From: a virus
Virus record (IMG/VR): IMGVR_UViG_3300007076_000003
Location: 1 to 43,088 of that record
DNA: 43,088 nucleotides
Direction: 5' to 3' (one strand)
Shown here one piece after another: positions 1 through 7,226 of the stretch; position 1 is the first letter of the stretch, and every line of letters begins with the position of its first letter. The position numbers and the translations under genes are program-made. The notes under the pieces are model-generated. The model worked only from the letters and a program-made list of their open reading frames with translations. It ran no database searches and was not told the DNA's origin.

Positions 1-40
1 GGAGGCCGGTCTTCCAGTCTCCGTTCACCTTGTCCTTCGC
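1..40. repeat. Terminal direct overlap of a circular contig (left copy)
   Basis: The first 40 bases are identical to the last 40 (43049-43088). The minus-strand SSB reading frame runs unbroken from the end of the window into its start, so this is one locus sequenced twice at the cut of a circular assembly, giving a unit of 43,048 bp. A k-mer-sized overlap is typical of assembler circularisation. The true phage ends (T7-like phages have direct terminal repeats) would be hidden by this. Confidence 0.95.
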
Positions 41-139
41 GTACTTGCCGCGGTCGGTCTGGTTGAGGTACGGGAACACCGCGGTTCCCGGTGGCGTCAT
101 CAGGATGATCGCCTTCGGTTTCTTCGTCTTCGTGGTCAT
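1..139 (-). CDS. Single-stranded DNA-binding protein (T7 gp2.5-like), 5' part; continues at 43048
   Basis: This is the amino-terminal part of the SSB gene, whose remainder is at 42489-43048. The ATG at 139-137 is preceded by an AGGAGGG ribosome-binding site about 12 nt upstream. The protein opens MTTKTKKPKAIILMTPPGTA and runs in frame across the contig cut into NGDWKTGLRLPLADPEVKTF. Joined length is 232 residues, the length of T7 gp2.5. The phrase PPGTAVFPYLNQ followed by a Gly/Lys/Leu-rich strand is typical of phage SSBs of the gp2.5/DUF2815 type. A sigma70-like promoter lies just upstream at 173-201, and RNA polymerase is the preceding gene, as in T7. Confidence 0.85.
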   Translation of the reverse strand, partial: MTTKTKKPKAIILMTPPGTAVFPYLNQTDRGKYAKDKVNGDWKTGL

Positions 140-172
140 GTCGTTGGTGTCCCTCCTGGACTAGGTTGATGA

Positions 173-201
173 AGTATACGCGCGGAAGTTCACGAGAGCA
201 A
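173..201 (-). promoter_or_regulatory. Host sigma70-type promoter for SSB
   Basis: On the minus strand there is TTGCTC (201-196), a 17-bp spacer and TATACT (178-173), close to the sigma70 consensus. It overlaps the stop codon of the RNA polymerase gene and leaves an untranslated leader of roughly 25-30 nt carrying the AGGAGGG site of the SSB gene. The AAGTATACG block on the plus strand also occurs at two other predicted promoters (6347 and 37261). Confidence 0.65.
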
Positions 202-2685
202 GTGCTGGCTCCGAAGAACTTCGCGAGGATCGAAGTCCCCGCGCTCCGGTGCGGGCGGAAGCTCGGCCTTGTCGCCGAGGTCGCGCTGGAGCTCGGCCCG
301 CAGCTGCCCGAGGAGGTCCGCTTGGAAGACCTCCGCGCACACCCCGCGGACCGCCTGGATCACCTTCGGGGTGTCGGCCGCCAGCGCCATGTACGAGTCG
401 TGGACCGTCCCGATCGACCGGACCCCGCGCTCGCGGAGGCGGCACACGGACCGGGCCATGATCGCGGAGTCGATCGAGTGCACGAAGTTGGGCGGGAACC
501 CGTTCGACTGCCGGCCGCCCGAGAGCTCCGGCCTGTCCTCGCGGTACCGCACGAACCGGATCACGTCCCCGACGGCCGTGCGGATCCGCTTCGACTTGTA
601 CCGGCGGTAGTCCTGGATCACGGGCCACCCGCTCGGGGAGGTCCAGCGGATCGGCAGGTCGTGCTCGGTCATCGTTCGGGCGCACTCGACGAGCCAGTCC
701 ATCGTCGCCGTCGACGCCCCGATGCGCCCCTCCATCGCCGCGATCAGGTGACGGGCCAGGAACGTCGAGGCGCGGAAGGCGCCCCCTTCGAGCTCCGGGA
801 ACGGGGTGTGGCCCTGGGCGATGCGGATCTCCTCGTAGACGTCCCGGACGTAGTTCACGATCGAGTGCAGCTTCACCCCGTACGGCTTCGTCATGATCGG
901 CCGCTTCGTGAGCTCGCGCGGCACCCGGCCGCCCAGGAACTCCAGCCAGAGGGCGGCGTTCGGGTCCGGATCGGCGACGAGCCGGCGGGTGACGTCGTCG
1001 GCCACGATCTGGTAGAGGTCGACCGGGGCGTCGGAGGGGGCCACGTTCGTCGCGGCCGCGAGCTCGCGGTCGAGGGTGAGCAGGGAGTACAGCTGGAGCC
1101 CGCTGGACGTGTGGTCGACCGTGATCGGCAGGTGGGACGCGTGGTGCCCGGGGCGCGCGGCGTGCGCGGCGTAGTCGAGGGCGAAGGCGAGCGCCTGCCA
1201 CGGGTCGTCCTGCGCGGCCCACTCGCGGCGCCCGCGCGGGTCGGCCCCGATCGCGACCCAGAGCGGGGCGAGCCGGTTCCGCGCGCCCTCCACGCGACTC
1301 CGGACGCTGCCCTTACCCATCCCGTACAGGCTGGCCCCGCGGGACAGGTAGGCGTCCTGGGCCTCGCGGTCGGCGACTGGTTGGCCCTCCTGGAACTCCA
1401 GGAGCGCGCGCGCCAGGTCGTCCCCCTGCGGCTGGAGGAAGAGCGGCTGCGGGTAGAGCCGGCCGCGGAAGTCGGCCTGGAGGGGGAAGTAGAGCGCCGG
1501 CGCGTCGAGGTACTCCCCGGCGACCCAGAGGGTGCGCGCGCGCAGGAGCGCCCGGCCGCGGTTCTCGCGGTCCTGGCGGAAGAAGTCCGAGCGGACCCGG
1601 ATGGCCCGGTCGCGCTCCAGTCGCTGCTCGGCGGTCCAGCCGTCGATCTGGTCCTTGCGGGGCTGCGCGGGCGGGAGGTCGGCGGGGAGGACGTCCGTGA
1701 CGGGCCGGAACCCGACGACGTCGAGGCCGGCGTCCGCGGCCCACCGGGCGACCTCCAGGACCGGGCGATTCACCCGCCACCCGCTGCGCTGGAGGGCGTT
1801 CGCGGCCCCGAGGTGGAGCTCCGCGCTCGCCGCGTCCACGGCGTCGAGGGATGCCCGGTCCCGGGTCTTCACGAGCGGCCGCTCCCGCAGCCGGGTCACG
1901 CGGTAGCCCCCGCCCCACGCCCCCTTCCAGTCGGCCGGGGCGGTGCGGGTCGGGAGCCAGATGGGGCGGGCGAGGGAGTCGCCCTTCGCCGCGCGCTCCA
2001 GCCACTCGACGGCCTTCGCCGTCGGGGTGACGAGCCGGCGCTGGCGGCCGTTCGCGTCCGAGAGGTTCGTGATCTCGACGAAGCCGGTGTGCATCCGGAT
2101 GAGCTCCAGGAGGACGACGCCGACTCGGAACCGCTCGGAGATCGGCCAGCCGGACCAGGACCCCCCGAGGTTCGTGAGGGCCGACTCGACCATCTTCCGG
2201 CGCACGCCGCGGGTGCGCGTCCGCTGGACTCGGCGGGACAGGTCCCGCCACAGGGAGCCCTTGTTCTTGGTCTTCACGGCGACCATCATGGCCTCGTCCT
2301 CCAGCGCGGTCCCGATGCGGTGCGCGATCGTCTGGATCCCCGTGCGGCCCGTGAGGTAGTCGAGGCAGGTGCGGAAGGCGATGGCGGAGATCACGCCGGG
2401 CTTGAGCGTCGCGAGCAAGACGGACGCGGTCGCGTGTGCGGGGCCGGGGCGCGCGGAGGCCTGCTTGATCCACTTCTTGACCTCCGGTTCGAGGGCCCGC
2501 GTGGCCTCGGAGAGCAGGCGCCGGCCCCCGGGGCCGTCCGGGCGGTAGCCGTACTTCGCGGCCCGCTCGTCCCGCTCGCGGTTGCGGGACTCGGTGGACC
2601 CGACGATCAGGTCCTCGACCCGCTGGTCCGAGAGGGCGACGTCGACGCCCGTGGGCGCCGGTCTTGAACGTTCATCGCGTCGCAT
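190..2685 (-). CDS. T7-like single-subunit DNA-directed RNA polymerase
   Basis: This is the phage RNA polymerase, 831 residues (T7 gp1 is 883), which would transcribe the middle and late genes. Motif A is DHTSSGLQ with catalytic Asp about 524. Motif B is TKRPIMTKPYG with Lys about 594 and Tyr about 602, the same Lys-to-Tyr spacing of 8 as T7 K631/Y639. Motif C is VHDSY with catalytic Asp about 763. FPPNFVHSIDSA just before motif C matches the T7 APNFVHSQDGS stretch. The carboxyl end (DPREVLRSQHLLS) aligns with the T7 terminus. The chosen ATG (2685) overlaps the end of the upstream HNH gene by 14 nt. A longer in-frame extension exists but would run deep into that gene. The enzyme looks complete and active. 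Confidence 0.95.
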   Translation of the reverse strand: MRRDERSRPAPTGVDVALSDQRVEDLIVGSTESRNRERDERAAKYGYRPDGPGGRRLLSEATRALEPEVKKWIKQASARPGPAHATASVLLATLKPGVISAIAFRTCLDYLTGRTGIQTIAHRIGTALEDEAMMVAVKTKNKGSLWRDLSRRVQRTRTRGVRRKMVESALTNLGGSWSGWPISERFRVGVVLLELIRMHTGFVEITNLSDANGRQRRLVTPTAKAVEWLERAAKGDSLARPIWLPTRTAPADWKGAWGGGYRVTRLRERPLVKTRDRASLDAVDAASAELHLGAANALQRSGWRVNRPVLEVARWAADAGLDVVGFRPVTDVLPADLPPAQPRKDQIDGWTAEQRLERDRAIRVRSDFFRQDRENRGRALLRARTLWVAGEYLDAPALYFPLQADFRGRLYPQPLFLQPQGDDLARALLEFQEGQPVADREAQDAYLSRGASLYGMGKGSVRSRVEGARNRLAPLWVAIGADPRGRREWAAQDDPWQALAFALDYAAHAARPGHHASHLPITVDHTSSGLQLYSLLTLDRELAAATNVAPSDAPVDLYQIVADDVTRRLVADPDPNAALWLEFLGGRVPRELTKRPIMTKPYGVKLHSIVNYVRDVYEEIRIAQGHTPFPELEGGAFRASTFLARHLIAAMEGRIGASTATMDWLVECARTMTEHDLPIRWTSPSGWPVIQDYRRYKSKRIRTAVGDVIRFVRYREDRPELSGGRQSNGFPPNFVHSIDSAIMARSVCRLRERGVRSIGTVHDSYMALAADTPKVIQAVRGVCAEVFQADLLGQLRAELQRDLGDKAELPPAPERGDFDPREVLRSQHLLS

Positions 2686-2983
2686 AGGCCTCGGCCTTTC
2701 TGAGCCAACGTTCAGGGTGGTCGATCGTTCCCTCCAGGCGCACGTTGCAGGGAGAGCAGAGCATCCCGCGAGCGGCTCCAGTGCGGTGATCGTGATCGAC
2801 AATCAGGCGGCGCAACCGTCCACAGATGTCGCACAATCCGCCTTGCTGCGCTACAAGGGCGACCTCCGCTTGTTGTTGATCGAGTCCGTAGCGGCGCATG
2901 AGCTTGCGCCGCGCCTCCGTGAATCGTCCGCGATTCGTCTGGCGGTATCGCCGACGGGCGAGCCGCCGCGATTGGGCGGTCAC
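2672..2983 (-). CDS. Endonuclease VII-like HNH nuclease (copy 1)
   Basis: This is a 103-residue protein of the recombination endonuclease VII family (HNH/beta-beta-alpha-metal nucleases such as T4 gp49). It shows CDIC, then VDHDHRTG, RGMLCSPCN and a short helix, so the zinc-binding cysteines (CxxC...CxxC) and the DHDH metal/catalytic motif are all present. The GTG start overlaps the previous stop (GTGA), and the gene runs 14 nt into the RNA polymerase gene. It is one of four such genes in the window. It could be a Holliday-junction nuclease, a free-standing homing endonuclease or a host-DNA nuclease; the sequence does not decide. Confidence 0.85.
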   Translation of the reverse strand: MTAQSRRLARRRYRQTNRGRFTEARRKLMRRYGLDQQQAEVALVAQQGGLCDICGRLRRLIVDHDHRTGAARGMLCSPCNVRLEGTIDHPERWLRKAEAYATR

Positions 2984-3285
2984 GAGTCGTCGTCCTCGTC
3001 TTCGGCGCCCGGCGGCGGCCCGTCCTCGACGGTCGCGCCCTTCGGGGTCCACCCCTCCCGGGCGATCTTGTCGACGAGCCCGTCGACCGCGTGGTGCAGG
3101 TTCCGACGGAGGCGGGCGATCTCGGCGTCGAACCCGCCGCCCGTCCACGACAGGCCGTCGGTCGCGTACTCCAGGACCCCGTCCTTGACGCCCCGGTAGA
3201 CGACGATCCGGACGGCCATCGGCGGGGCGCTGCGGTCCTCCTGACCGTCGTACCCGGCGATGGGGTAGGTGGTGTCGCGGGTCAT
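2980..3285 (-). CDS. Unknown protein, acidic C-terminus
   Basis: I do not recognise this protein of 101 residues. It has a predicted beta/alpha core (VRIVVYRGVKDGVLEYATDG) and a helix (EIARLRRNLHHAVDGLVDKI), and ends in a strongly acidic tail (GAEDEDDDS). Start and stop overlap the neighbours by 4 nt (ATGA and GTGA), which supports its being translated in the early operon ahead of RNA polymerase. Acidic small early proteins are often host-takeover inhibitors or DNA mimics, but nothing specific is seen here. Confidence 0.7.
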   Translation of the reverse strand: MTRDTTYPIAGYDGQEDRSAPPMAVRIVVYRGVKDGVLEYATDGLSWTGGGFDAEIARLRRNLHHAVDGLVDKIAREGWTPKGATVEDGPPPGAEDEDDDS

Positions 3286-3845
3286 CCCGAGAGTCCCCCG
3301 AACAGGCGCTTCGCGGCGGCCATGAGGCGCTTCCCGGCGACGATCGGGACGGCCGCGGCCGTCGCGGCGAGGCGGGCGACCTTCCCGAGCGGGGAGGCCT
3401 GGAACGTCTGGGCGGACGCGAGGGCCCGGCGGCGCTTCTCGGCCTCGGCGTAGATCCAGAGGCGCGACAGGAGCGGGGTCATCCGGCGCTCGGACCGGCT
3501 GACGTGCCCGGTCTGGTAGTCACGAACCTCGTGCTTGGGGCCGCCCTTCGAGCGGAGCGCGCGCCGCTCCCGGCGGTTCAGGCCGAGGAGGATCAGGCGG
3601 GCGGTCTCGGAGGAGGTCCGGCCGGAGAGGAAGTGCGCGTCCCCCGGGCCGACGATGATCGGCTGCCAGGGGGTCGCGGCGCGGCGCTGGGCCTTCGTGA
3701 TCGGCACCTCGCCTGGGGCCTCGGTCGGGTGGCCGATCAGGGCGCGTCGGGCGTCGAACATCGCGGCGCGGCGGCGCTTGCGGGGCAGCTTGAGCCACGC
3801 GATCGTGGTCGGGTCCCCTCCCGCCGGCATGTTGAAGTGGGCCAT
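3282..3845 (-). CDS. Unknown basic protein
   Basis: An unrecognised protein of 187 residues, rich in Arg/Lys throughout (for example KLPRKRRRAAM and LGLNRRERRALRSKGG). Its carboxyl end contains an amphipathic or weakly hydrophobic Ala-rich stretch (VARLAATAAAVPIVAGKRLMA). The ATG shares one base with the stop of the upstream DUF4406-like gene (TGATG), and its stop overlaps the next start. Basic charge suggests nucleic acid or membrane-surface binding; this is inference only. Confidence 0.7.
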   Translation of the reverse strand: MAHFNMPAGGDPTTIAWLKLPRKRRRAAMFDARRALIGHPTEAPGEVPITKAQRRAATPWQPIIVGPGDAHFLSGRTSSETARLILLGLNRRERRALRSKGGPKHEVRDYQTGHVSRSERRMTPLLSRLWIYAEAEKRRRALASAQTFQASPLGKVARLAATAAAVPIVAGKRLMAAAKRLFGGLSG

Positions 3846-4294
3846 CAGGTGGTCCTCGTGTGACGGTACTCGCGGATGGAGTCGACGCCGACCTGCCCGC
3901 GGTCCGGGATCAGGTACCGCCCGCCGACGAGCTCCCACCGGGGGATCCCGCGGAGGATCGCCATGTCGCGCTCCATGTTCGCCCCGCTCGACTTCCGCCA
4001 GCCGGGGAGCAGGACGACCGCGTCGCACTCGGCGAGCTCGCGGAGGTCCCGCTGGAGCATCTGGTTCACGGTCTCCGTCGGGAGCGCGTAGGTCCCGTCG
4101 TACCCGAACTGGTGCCGGTCGATGTCGGCCGGGTTCACGGGGTCGACGCCCAGGGTCCGCTTGAGCAGGCGCGCGGCCGCGTCGAACGCTGGGAAGTTGT
4201 GCGCCGGGTAGCCGCGCATCGGGCCGGCGACGTAGACCCGGCGGCCGCCCATGAGCATCCGGGGGCGGCGCACTTCGTCGCGGGAGGAGATCAC
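3845..4294 (-). CDS. DUF4406-like protein (nucleoside deoxyribosyltransferase fold)
   Basis: 149 residues with a GTG start in a GTGA overlap. The first strand VYVAGPMRGYPAHNFPAFDAA and the later DAVVLLPGWRKSSGANMERDMA match DUF4406, a phage family related to nucleoside 2-deoxyribosyltransferases. The GPMRG loop and the GWxxSxGAxxE stretch correspond to the nucleotide-binding loop and catalytic-Glu region of that fold. The role may be nucleotide or base metabolism or modification; the substrate is unknown. An internal ATG at residue 13 (MLMGGRR) is an alternative start that keeps the whole domain. Confidence 0.75.
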   Translation of the reverse strand: MISSRDEVRRPRMLMGGRRVYVAGPMRGYPAHNFPAFDAAARLLKRTLGVDPVNPADIDRHQFGYDGTYALPTETVNQMLQRDLRELAECDAVVLLPGWRKSSGANMERDMAILRGIPRWELVGGRYLIPDRGQVGVDSIREYRHTRTT

Positions 4295-4512
4295 GCGAGC
4301 TCCTTCGGGAGGGCGGGTGGCGTCGCGTCGTCGACGACCTGGATGGCCGCCGCGCGCACGCGCCGGGCGAGGATCGCCTCGGCCCGGTCGACGAGGCCCA
4401 TCGCGTCGGCGCGCAGACCTTCGGCGACCCTGCGGTCACGGCGCGAGCGGACGAAGGCCAGGACGTTGAGCACGAGGGCGATCAGGTTGACGAGGATGGT
4501 GAGCGTGTTCAT
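4291..4512 (-). CDS. Small membrane protein with basic/helical tail
   Basis: 73 residues. Residues about 3-21 (TLTILVNLIALVLNVLAFV) form one hydrophobic membrane segment, followed by RSRRDRR (positive inside) and a long helix (EGLRADAMGLVDRAEAILARR). The ATG overlaps the stop of the preceding 24-residue membrane peptide (ATGA). The two are probably translated together. Holin-like or superinfection-exclusion roles are possible, but no family is recognised. Confidence 0.65.
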   Translation of the reverse strand: MNTLTILVNLIALVLNVLAFVRSRRDRRVAEGLRADAMGLVDRAEAILARRVRAAAIQVVDDATPPALPKELA

Positions 4513-4583
4513 CGGAAGTACCTCTCCAGGAAGACGAGGGCGGCGAGCGCCCCCGCGGTGACGATCGAGACGGCGAGGGCCAT
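4509..4583 (-). CDS. 24-residue membrane peptide
   Basis: A tiny frame encoding MALAVSIVTAGALAALVFLE plus RYFR, a single transmembrane helix with a basic end. Its ATG shares one base with the upstream stop (TGATG) and its stop overlaps the downstream ATG (ATGA), so translational coupling supports it despite its size. It may act with the following 73-residue membrane protein. Confidence 0.5.
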   Translation of the reverse strand: MALAVSIVTAGALAALVFLERYFR

Positions 4584-4882
4584 CAGGCCTTGCGGACGGT
4601 CGAGACGACGCGCTCCACGGTGGCGTAGAAGTCCTTCGTGATGATGAGCTCGTGCTCGACGCCGGCGCCGTCCTCCAGGTAGCCCACCCGGAAGCGGCCG
4701 ACAGTCGCGGAGCCGATCAGGCACTCGCGGTCGGCGACCTTCTTGATCGCCTCGCCCGGCGTGCGGGCCATGACGAACAGGGTCGGCGTGCCGGCCTTCT
4801 GCTCGTAGTCGGAGCTCTCGCACGAGTACTGGACGCGGGTGACGGTGAACGGACGGCGGGCGTTGCGGCTGAACTTGGTCAT
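4583..4882 (-). CDS. Unknown protein
   Basis: 99 residues, not recognised. It looks like a mixed alpha/beta domain with strands around FTVTRVQYSC, TLFVMARTPGEAI and FRVGYLEDGAG. A good ribosome-binding site (GAGGGACACTCCT) precedes the ATG. It is the first gene after the RNA ligase and is separated from it by 48 nt holding a possible -10 element. Confidence 0.65.
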   Translation of the reverse strand: MTKFSRNARRPFTVTRVQYSCESSDYEQKAGTPTLFVMARTPGEAIKKVADRECLIGSATVGRFRVGYLEDGAGVEHELIITKDFYATVERVVSTVRKA

Positions 4883-4924
4883 AGGAGTGTCCCTCGGTTG
4901 GTGGTGTGGTTCGGGCAGAGCCGA

Positions 4925-4948
4925 ATTGTACTACGCGAACAGGTCGGC
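4925..4948 (-). promoter_or_regulatory. Possible weak sigma70-type promoter
   Basis: A TACAAT -10 element lies at 4930-4925 on the minus strand, just after the RNA ligase stop codon, with only a poor -35 (TTCGCC, 18-bp spacer). It would give a short leader for the 99-residue gene starting at 4882. Weak evidence. Confidence 0.3.
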
Positions 4949-5893
4949 GGCGAACTTCTTCGTGAGTCCGACGACGTGGGACCGGAGGAGCTTGAAGTCG
5001 ACCTTCGGGTCCCGGTGTTCCTTGAGGGCGTCCCAGAGCTCCTCGGTGACGAGGTCGTGGTAGACGGTCGTCAGGAGGCGGGGGATGATCTTCGCCCGGT
5101 GGTTGGCCTCGACGTGCTCCCGCCAGTCGCCCGGGACGGTGTCCAGCCGGAGCTCGGCGGCGATCGACAGGGCGATCTTGGCCCGGGTCTTGTCGACGAG
5201 CGCGGGCGTGCATCGGGCCGTCGCGATAGCGACCTCGACCTGGAACTCGCCCTGCTTCTCGGTGGTCCCGAACGCGAGGGCGTTCTGCTCCTTGAACTCG
5301 TTCCGGACGATCTTCGCCCACGGCTGCTTCCCGTAGGCGTTCGCCCAGTCGTAGTTCTTCGCGACGATCCCCTCCCCGACGCCGCATCCGTCCCGGATGA
5401 GGAACGTGTTGTTCAGCTGGGCCTGCGCGGACAGCTGGTCCGCGGAGGGGTTCTCGATCACGCAGAGGGGCTGGACGAAGTCGAGGCCCGCGTGGATCAG
5501 GGCGGGGACGTAGTGGTCGTAGGGCATGAAGCGGCCCGCGGACGGCACGAAGACGTCGAAGACCCAGAAGCGGCGCCAGGCCTCCTCGCGGTACGTCTTC
5601 AACGTGTGCGGGACGAGCCACTCGCCGTAGAGGACCGCGCCGGCGGGGAGCTCCGACAGGGCCAGGGCGAACGACGTCACCCGCTCGCTCATGGCGCGCG
5701 CGAAGCCGGCGTTGTCGTCCTCGGGCGTGATGGCCCGGTTGCGGGACCCGAAGCGGAGCTCGCCGTCCTCCATCCAGACGGACGCGTTGGTCCCGTCGAG
5801 CTTGGGGAAGACGTGCACGCGGCCCACGAGGAGCCCCTGGACGTCGTCGTGGTTGACGCGTTCGACGTGGTCGTAGCGGCGGAAGAGGGTCAT
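4931..5893 (-). CDS. RNA ligase, T4 Rnl2-like
   Basis: 320 residues (T4 Rnl2 has 334). This is an ATP-dependent nucleotidyltransferase that seals nicks in RNA. Motif I is KLDGTNA with the AMP-accepting Lys31; motif Ia is GSRNR (49-53); motif III is YGEW (89-92); motif IIIa is FWVFDVF (109-115); motif IV is GEGIVAK (173-179); motif V is AKIVRNEF (193-200). All six are intact. The remaining 120 residues form a helical carboxyl domain as in Rnl2. It begins only 22 nt after the 3' end of a tRNA-Tyr gene and sits on the same predicted transcript. This suggests repair of cleaved tRNA as its job, by analogy with T4 RNA repair. No polynucleotide kinase/phosphatase partner was seen. Confidence 0.9.
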   Translation of the reverse strand: MTLFRRYDHVERVNHDDVQGLLVGRVHVFPKLDGTNASVWMEDGELRFGSRNRAITPEDDNAGFARAMSERVTSFALALSELPAGAVLYGEWLVPHTLKTYREEAWRRFWVFDVFVPSAGRFMPYDHYVPALIHAGLDFVQPLCVIENPSADQLSAQAQLNNTFLIRDGCGVGEGIVAKNYDWANAYGKQPWAKIVRNEFKEQNALAFGTTEKQGEFQVEVAIATARCTPALVDKTRAKIALSIAAELRLDTVPGDWREHVEANHRAKIIPRLLTTVYHDLVTEELWDALKEHRDPKVDFKLLRSHVVGLTKKFAADLFA

Positions 5894-5915
5894 CGTCGTG
5901 GTCTCCGTGGTGTGG

Positions 5916-6003
5916 TGGTGGGCGGGGTACGAGTCGAACGTACGTGCTGCTGACGCAGTTCCGGGTTACAGCCGGATGCCTTCGGCCTCTCAGCCACCCG
6001 CCC
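5916..6003 (-). tRNA. tRNA-Tyr (GUA anticodon), CCA encoded
   Basis: On the minus strand a complete class II tRNA folds. The acceptor stem is GGGCGGG/CCCGCCC (7 of 7 pairs) and the D arm is a 3-bp GCT/GGC stem. The anticodon stem is TCCGG/CCGGA with loop CTGTAAC, anticodon GUA at 5969-5967. The long variable arm is CTGC/GCAG with a 4-nt loop. The T stem is GTACG/CGTAC with loop TTCGACT, the discriminator is A, and CCA is encoded. Long-variable-arm tRNAs reading Tyr codons are normal in bacteria. It begins 6 nt after the stop of the lipoprotein gene and ends 22 nt before the RNA ligase ATG. Confidence 0.92.
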
Positions 6004-6009
6004 GTGTAC

Positions 6010-6201
6010 TCAGTCCCGATCGCAGGGGCACGGGTTCTTCGGGCCGTACCCGACCCGCGGGTCCCCGTGCTCCTGGGTGGGCGTGACGCAGCCGTCGTCG
6101 CCCCCGTGGCCGCGGTGTCCCCGGCGACAGCCGGGCATCGCGAGGATCAGGACGAGGAGGGCGAGGGCCAGGACGGCGGGGAAGGTGCTGCGGTCGATCA
6201 T
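6010..6201 (-). CDS. Small lipoprotein-like membrane protein
   Basis: 63 residues. A signal segment (FPAVLALALLVLILAMPGC) ends in a lipobox-like MPGC with Cys25, followed by a short mature part rich in Gly, His, Cys and Pro. The ATG has GGAG at a 6-nt spacing. An in-frame upstream ATG (starting MRDLEPLRG) would place a soluble stretch before the signal and is less likely. It is the first gene after the strong promoter at 6347-6375 and precedes the tRNA. Superinfection exclusion or a spanin-like role is conceivable; no family is recognised. Confidence 0.6.
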   Translation of the reverse strand: MIDRSTFPAVLALALLVLILAMPGCRRGHRGHGGDDGCVTPTQEHGDPRVGYGPKNPCPCDRD

Positions 6202-6230
6202 GGTGGTCTCCGGTTGGTTGTTCGAGTGCC

Positions 6231-6250
6231 CCGAGGGAGACGGCCCTCGG
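6231..6250 (-). other. Hairpin in the leader of the lipoprotein/tRNA/ligase transcript
   Basis: CCGAGGG (6231-6237) and CCCTCGG (6244-6250) form a perfect 7-bp stem with a 6-nt loop inside the roughly 140-nt untranslated leader downstream of the 6347-6375 promoter. It may be a processing or regulatory element. No T-tract follows. Confidence 0.35.
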
Positions 6251-6346
6251 AGCGGTTCCAGGTCACGCATCGGGCTCGGCGTTCTTGCGCTGGCCGGCCG
6301 GTCCGTCGGGATCACGGCGCAATACAGATCCCCCTGTTGGAGGTGA

Positions 6347-6375
6347 AGTATACGGCGATCGGCCGGCGGGGTCAA
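6347..6375 (-). promoter_or_regulatory. Strong host sigma70-type promoter for the lipoprotein/tRNA/RNA ligase operon
   Basis: Minus strand: TTGACC (6375-6370), a 17-bp spacer and TATACT (6352-6347), the closest match to sigma70 consensus in the window. The -35 overlaps the integrase stop codon (TGA at 6374-6372). Start of transcription is expected near 6340, reading the lipoprotein, tRNA-Tyr and RNA ligase. Confidence 0.7.
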
Positions 6376-7226
6376 GCGGATTTCCCGGAGACCTGCCGGA
6401 CCCAGCGGGCCGCGTCCTCGTCGGAGACGTGCGAGTACCGCATGGTCGTCCGCACGGTCCGGTGGCCCAGGAGGCGGGCGACGACGGAGAGCGGGACGCC
6501 GGCGACGACGAGCCGGGTGGCGTAGGTGTGCCGGAGGGAGTGCGGGACGAGCTCCCGGTCCCCGGCGAGGCCCAGGGTCGCCTTCGCGGCCCGGAAGGCG
6601 TGGTCGAAGGCGGAGTGGGAGATTCGCGTGAACGGACCAGGGCCGTACCACGACCGGTTCGGCGACGGCACGAAGGCCCGCACACCGGGGACGACGCGCG
6701 CGTCCCCGTTCTTGGAGTCGCGGACCAGGACGCGCTTGGACAGGTCCTGAAAGTCCTGCTCGACGTCCTCCCAGCGGAGCGCGAGCGCCTCCCCGACCCG
6801 GAGTCCGCTCGCGAGCAGGAAGGCCGCGAGGGACCGGTAGGGCTCCGCGAGCGCCGCGAGGAGCCGGGGTTCCTCTTCGGGGGAGAGGACCCGCCGGCGG
6901 CCCTTGGGCTCGCGCTGGTAGAGGCCCTCGGGGGGCGCCACTTCGAGGAGCCCGAGACGGTGGGCCCGGCGCCAGACGGACATGATCGCGGAGAGGGTCC
7001 GGTTCTGGCTGGCGGTCGACTTGCCGTCCCGCTCCATCGCGACGAGGTGGTTCGCGACCCGGGCGGTCGTGAAGGCCTCCGCGGCGGGGAAGTCCGGGCG
7101 GCTCGACGACGCGGACCGGAGGAACCACTCGACCCGCCCGCGCGAGCGGCGGCCATGGAGGGTCGTGTTCCAGGAGGCCGGCGGGGCGACTTGGAGGACG
7201 TCGGCGATGGTGTAGGTGGCCTTCAC
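6372..7226 (-). CDS. Tyrosine recombinase (phage integrase)
   Basis: 284 residues from a GTG start that overlaps the upstream stop (GTGA). The core-binding domain covers about residues 1-105 and the catalytic domain about 115-284. All active-site residues are visible: Arg143 (SGLRVGEAL), Lys172 (SKNGD), His229 and Arg232 (PHSLRHTYAT), His255 (LLGHRTVRTTM) and nucleophile Tyr264 (MRYSHV). It would integrate the phage genome at an attB site or resolve multimers. Integrases are uncommon in T7-like phages but known in some marine ones. No repressor or excisionase is clearly identifiable nearby. The tRNA gene 370 nt downstream may be linked to the attachment site. Confidence 0.92.
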   Translation of the reverse strand: MKATYTIADVLQVAPPASWNTTLHGRRSRGRVEWFLRSASSSRPDFPAAEAFTTARVANHLVAMERDGKSTASQNRTLSAIMSVWRRAHRLGLLEVAPPEGLYQREPKGRRRVLSPEEEPRLLAALAEPYRSLAAFLLASGLRVGEALALRWEDVEQDFQDLSKRVLVRDSKNGDARVVPGVRAFVPSPNRSWYGPGPFTRISHSAFDHAFRAAKATLGLAGDRELVPHSLRHTYATRLVVAGVPLSVVARLLGHRTVRTTMRYSHVSDEDAARWVRQVSGKSA

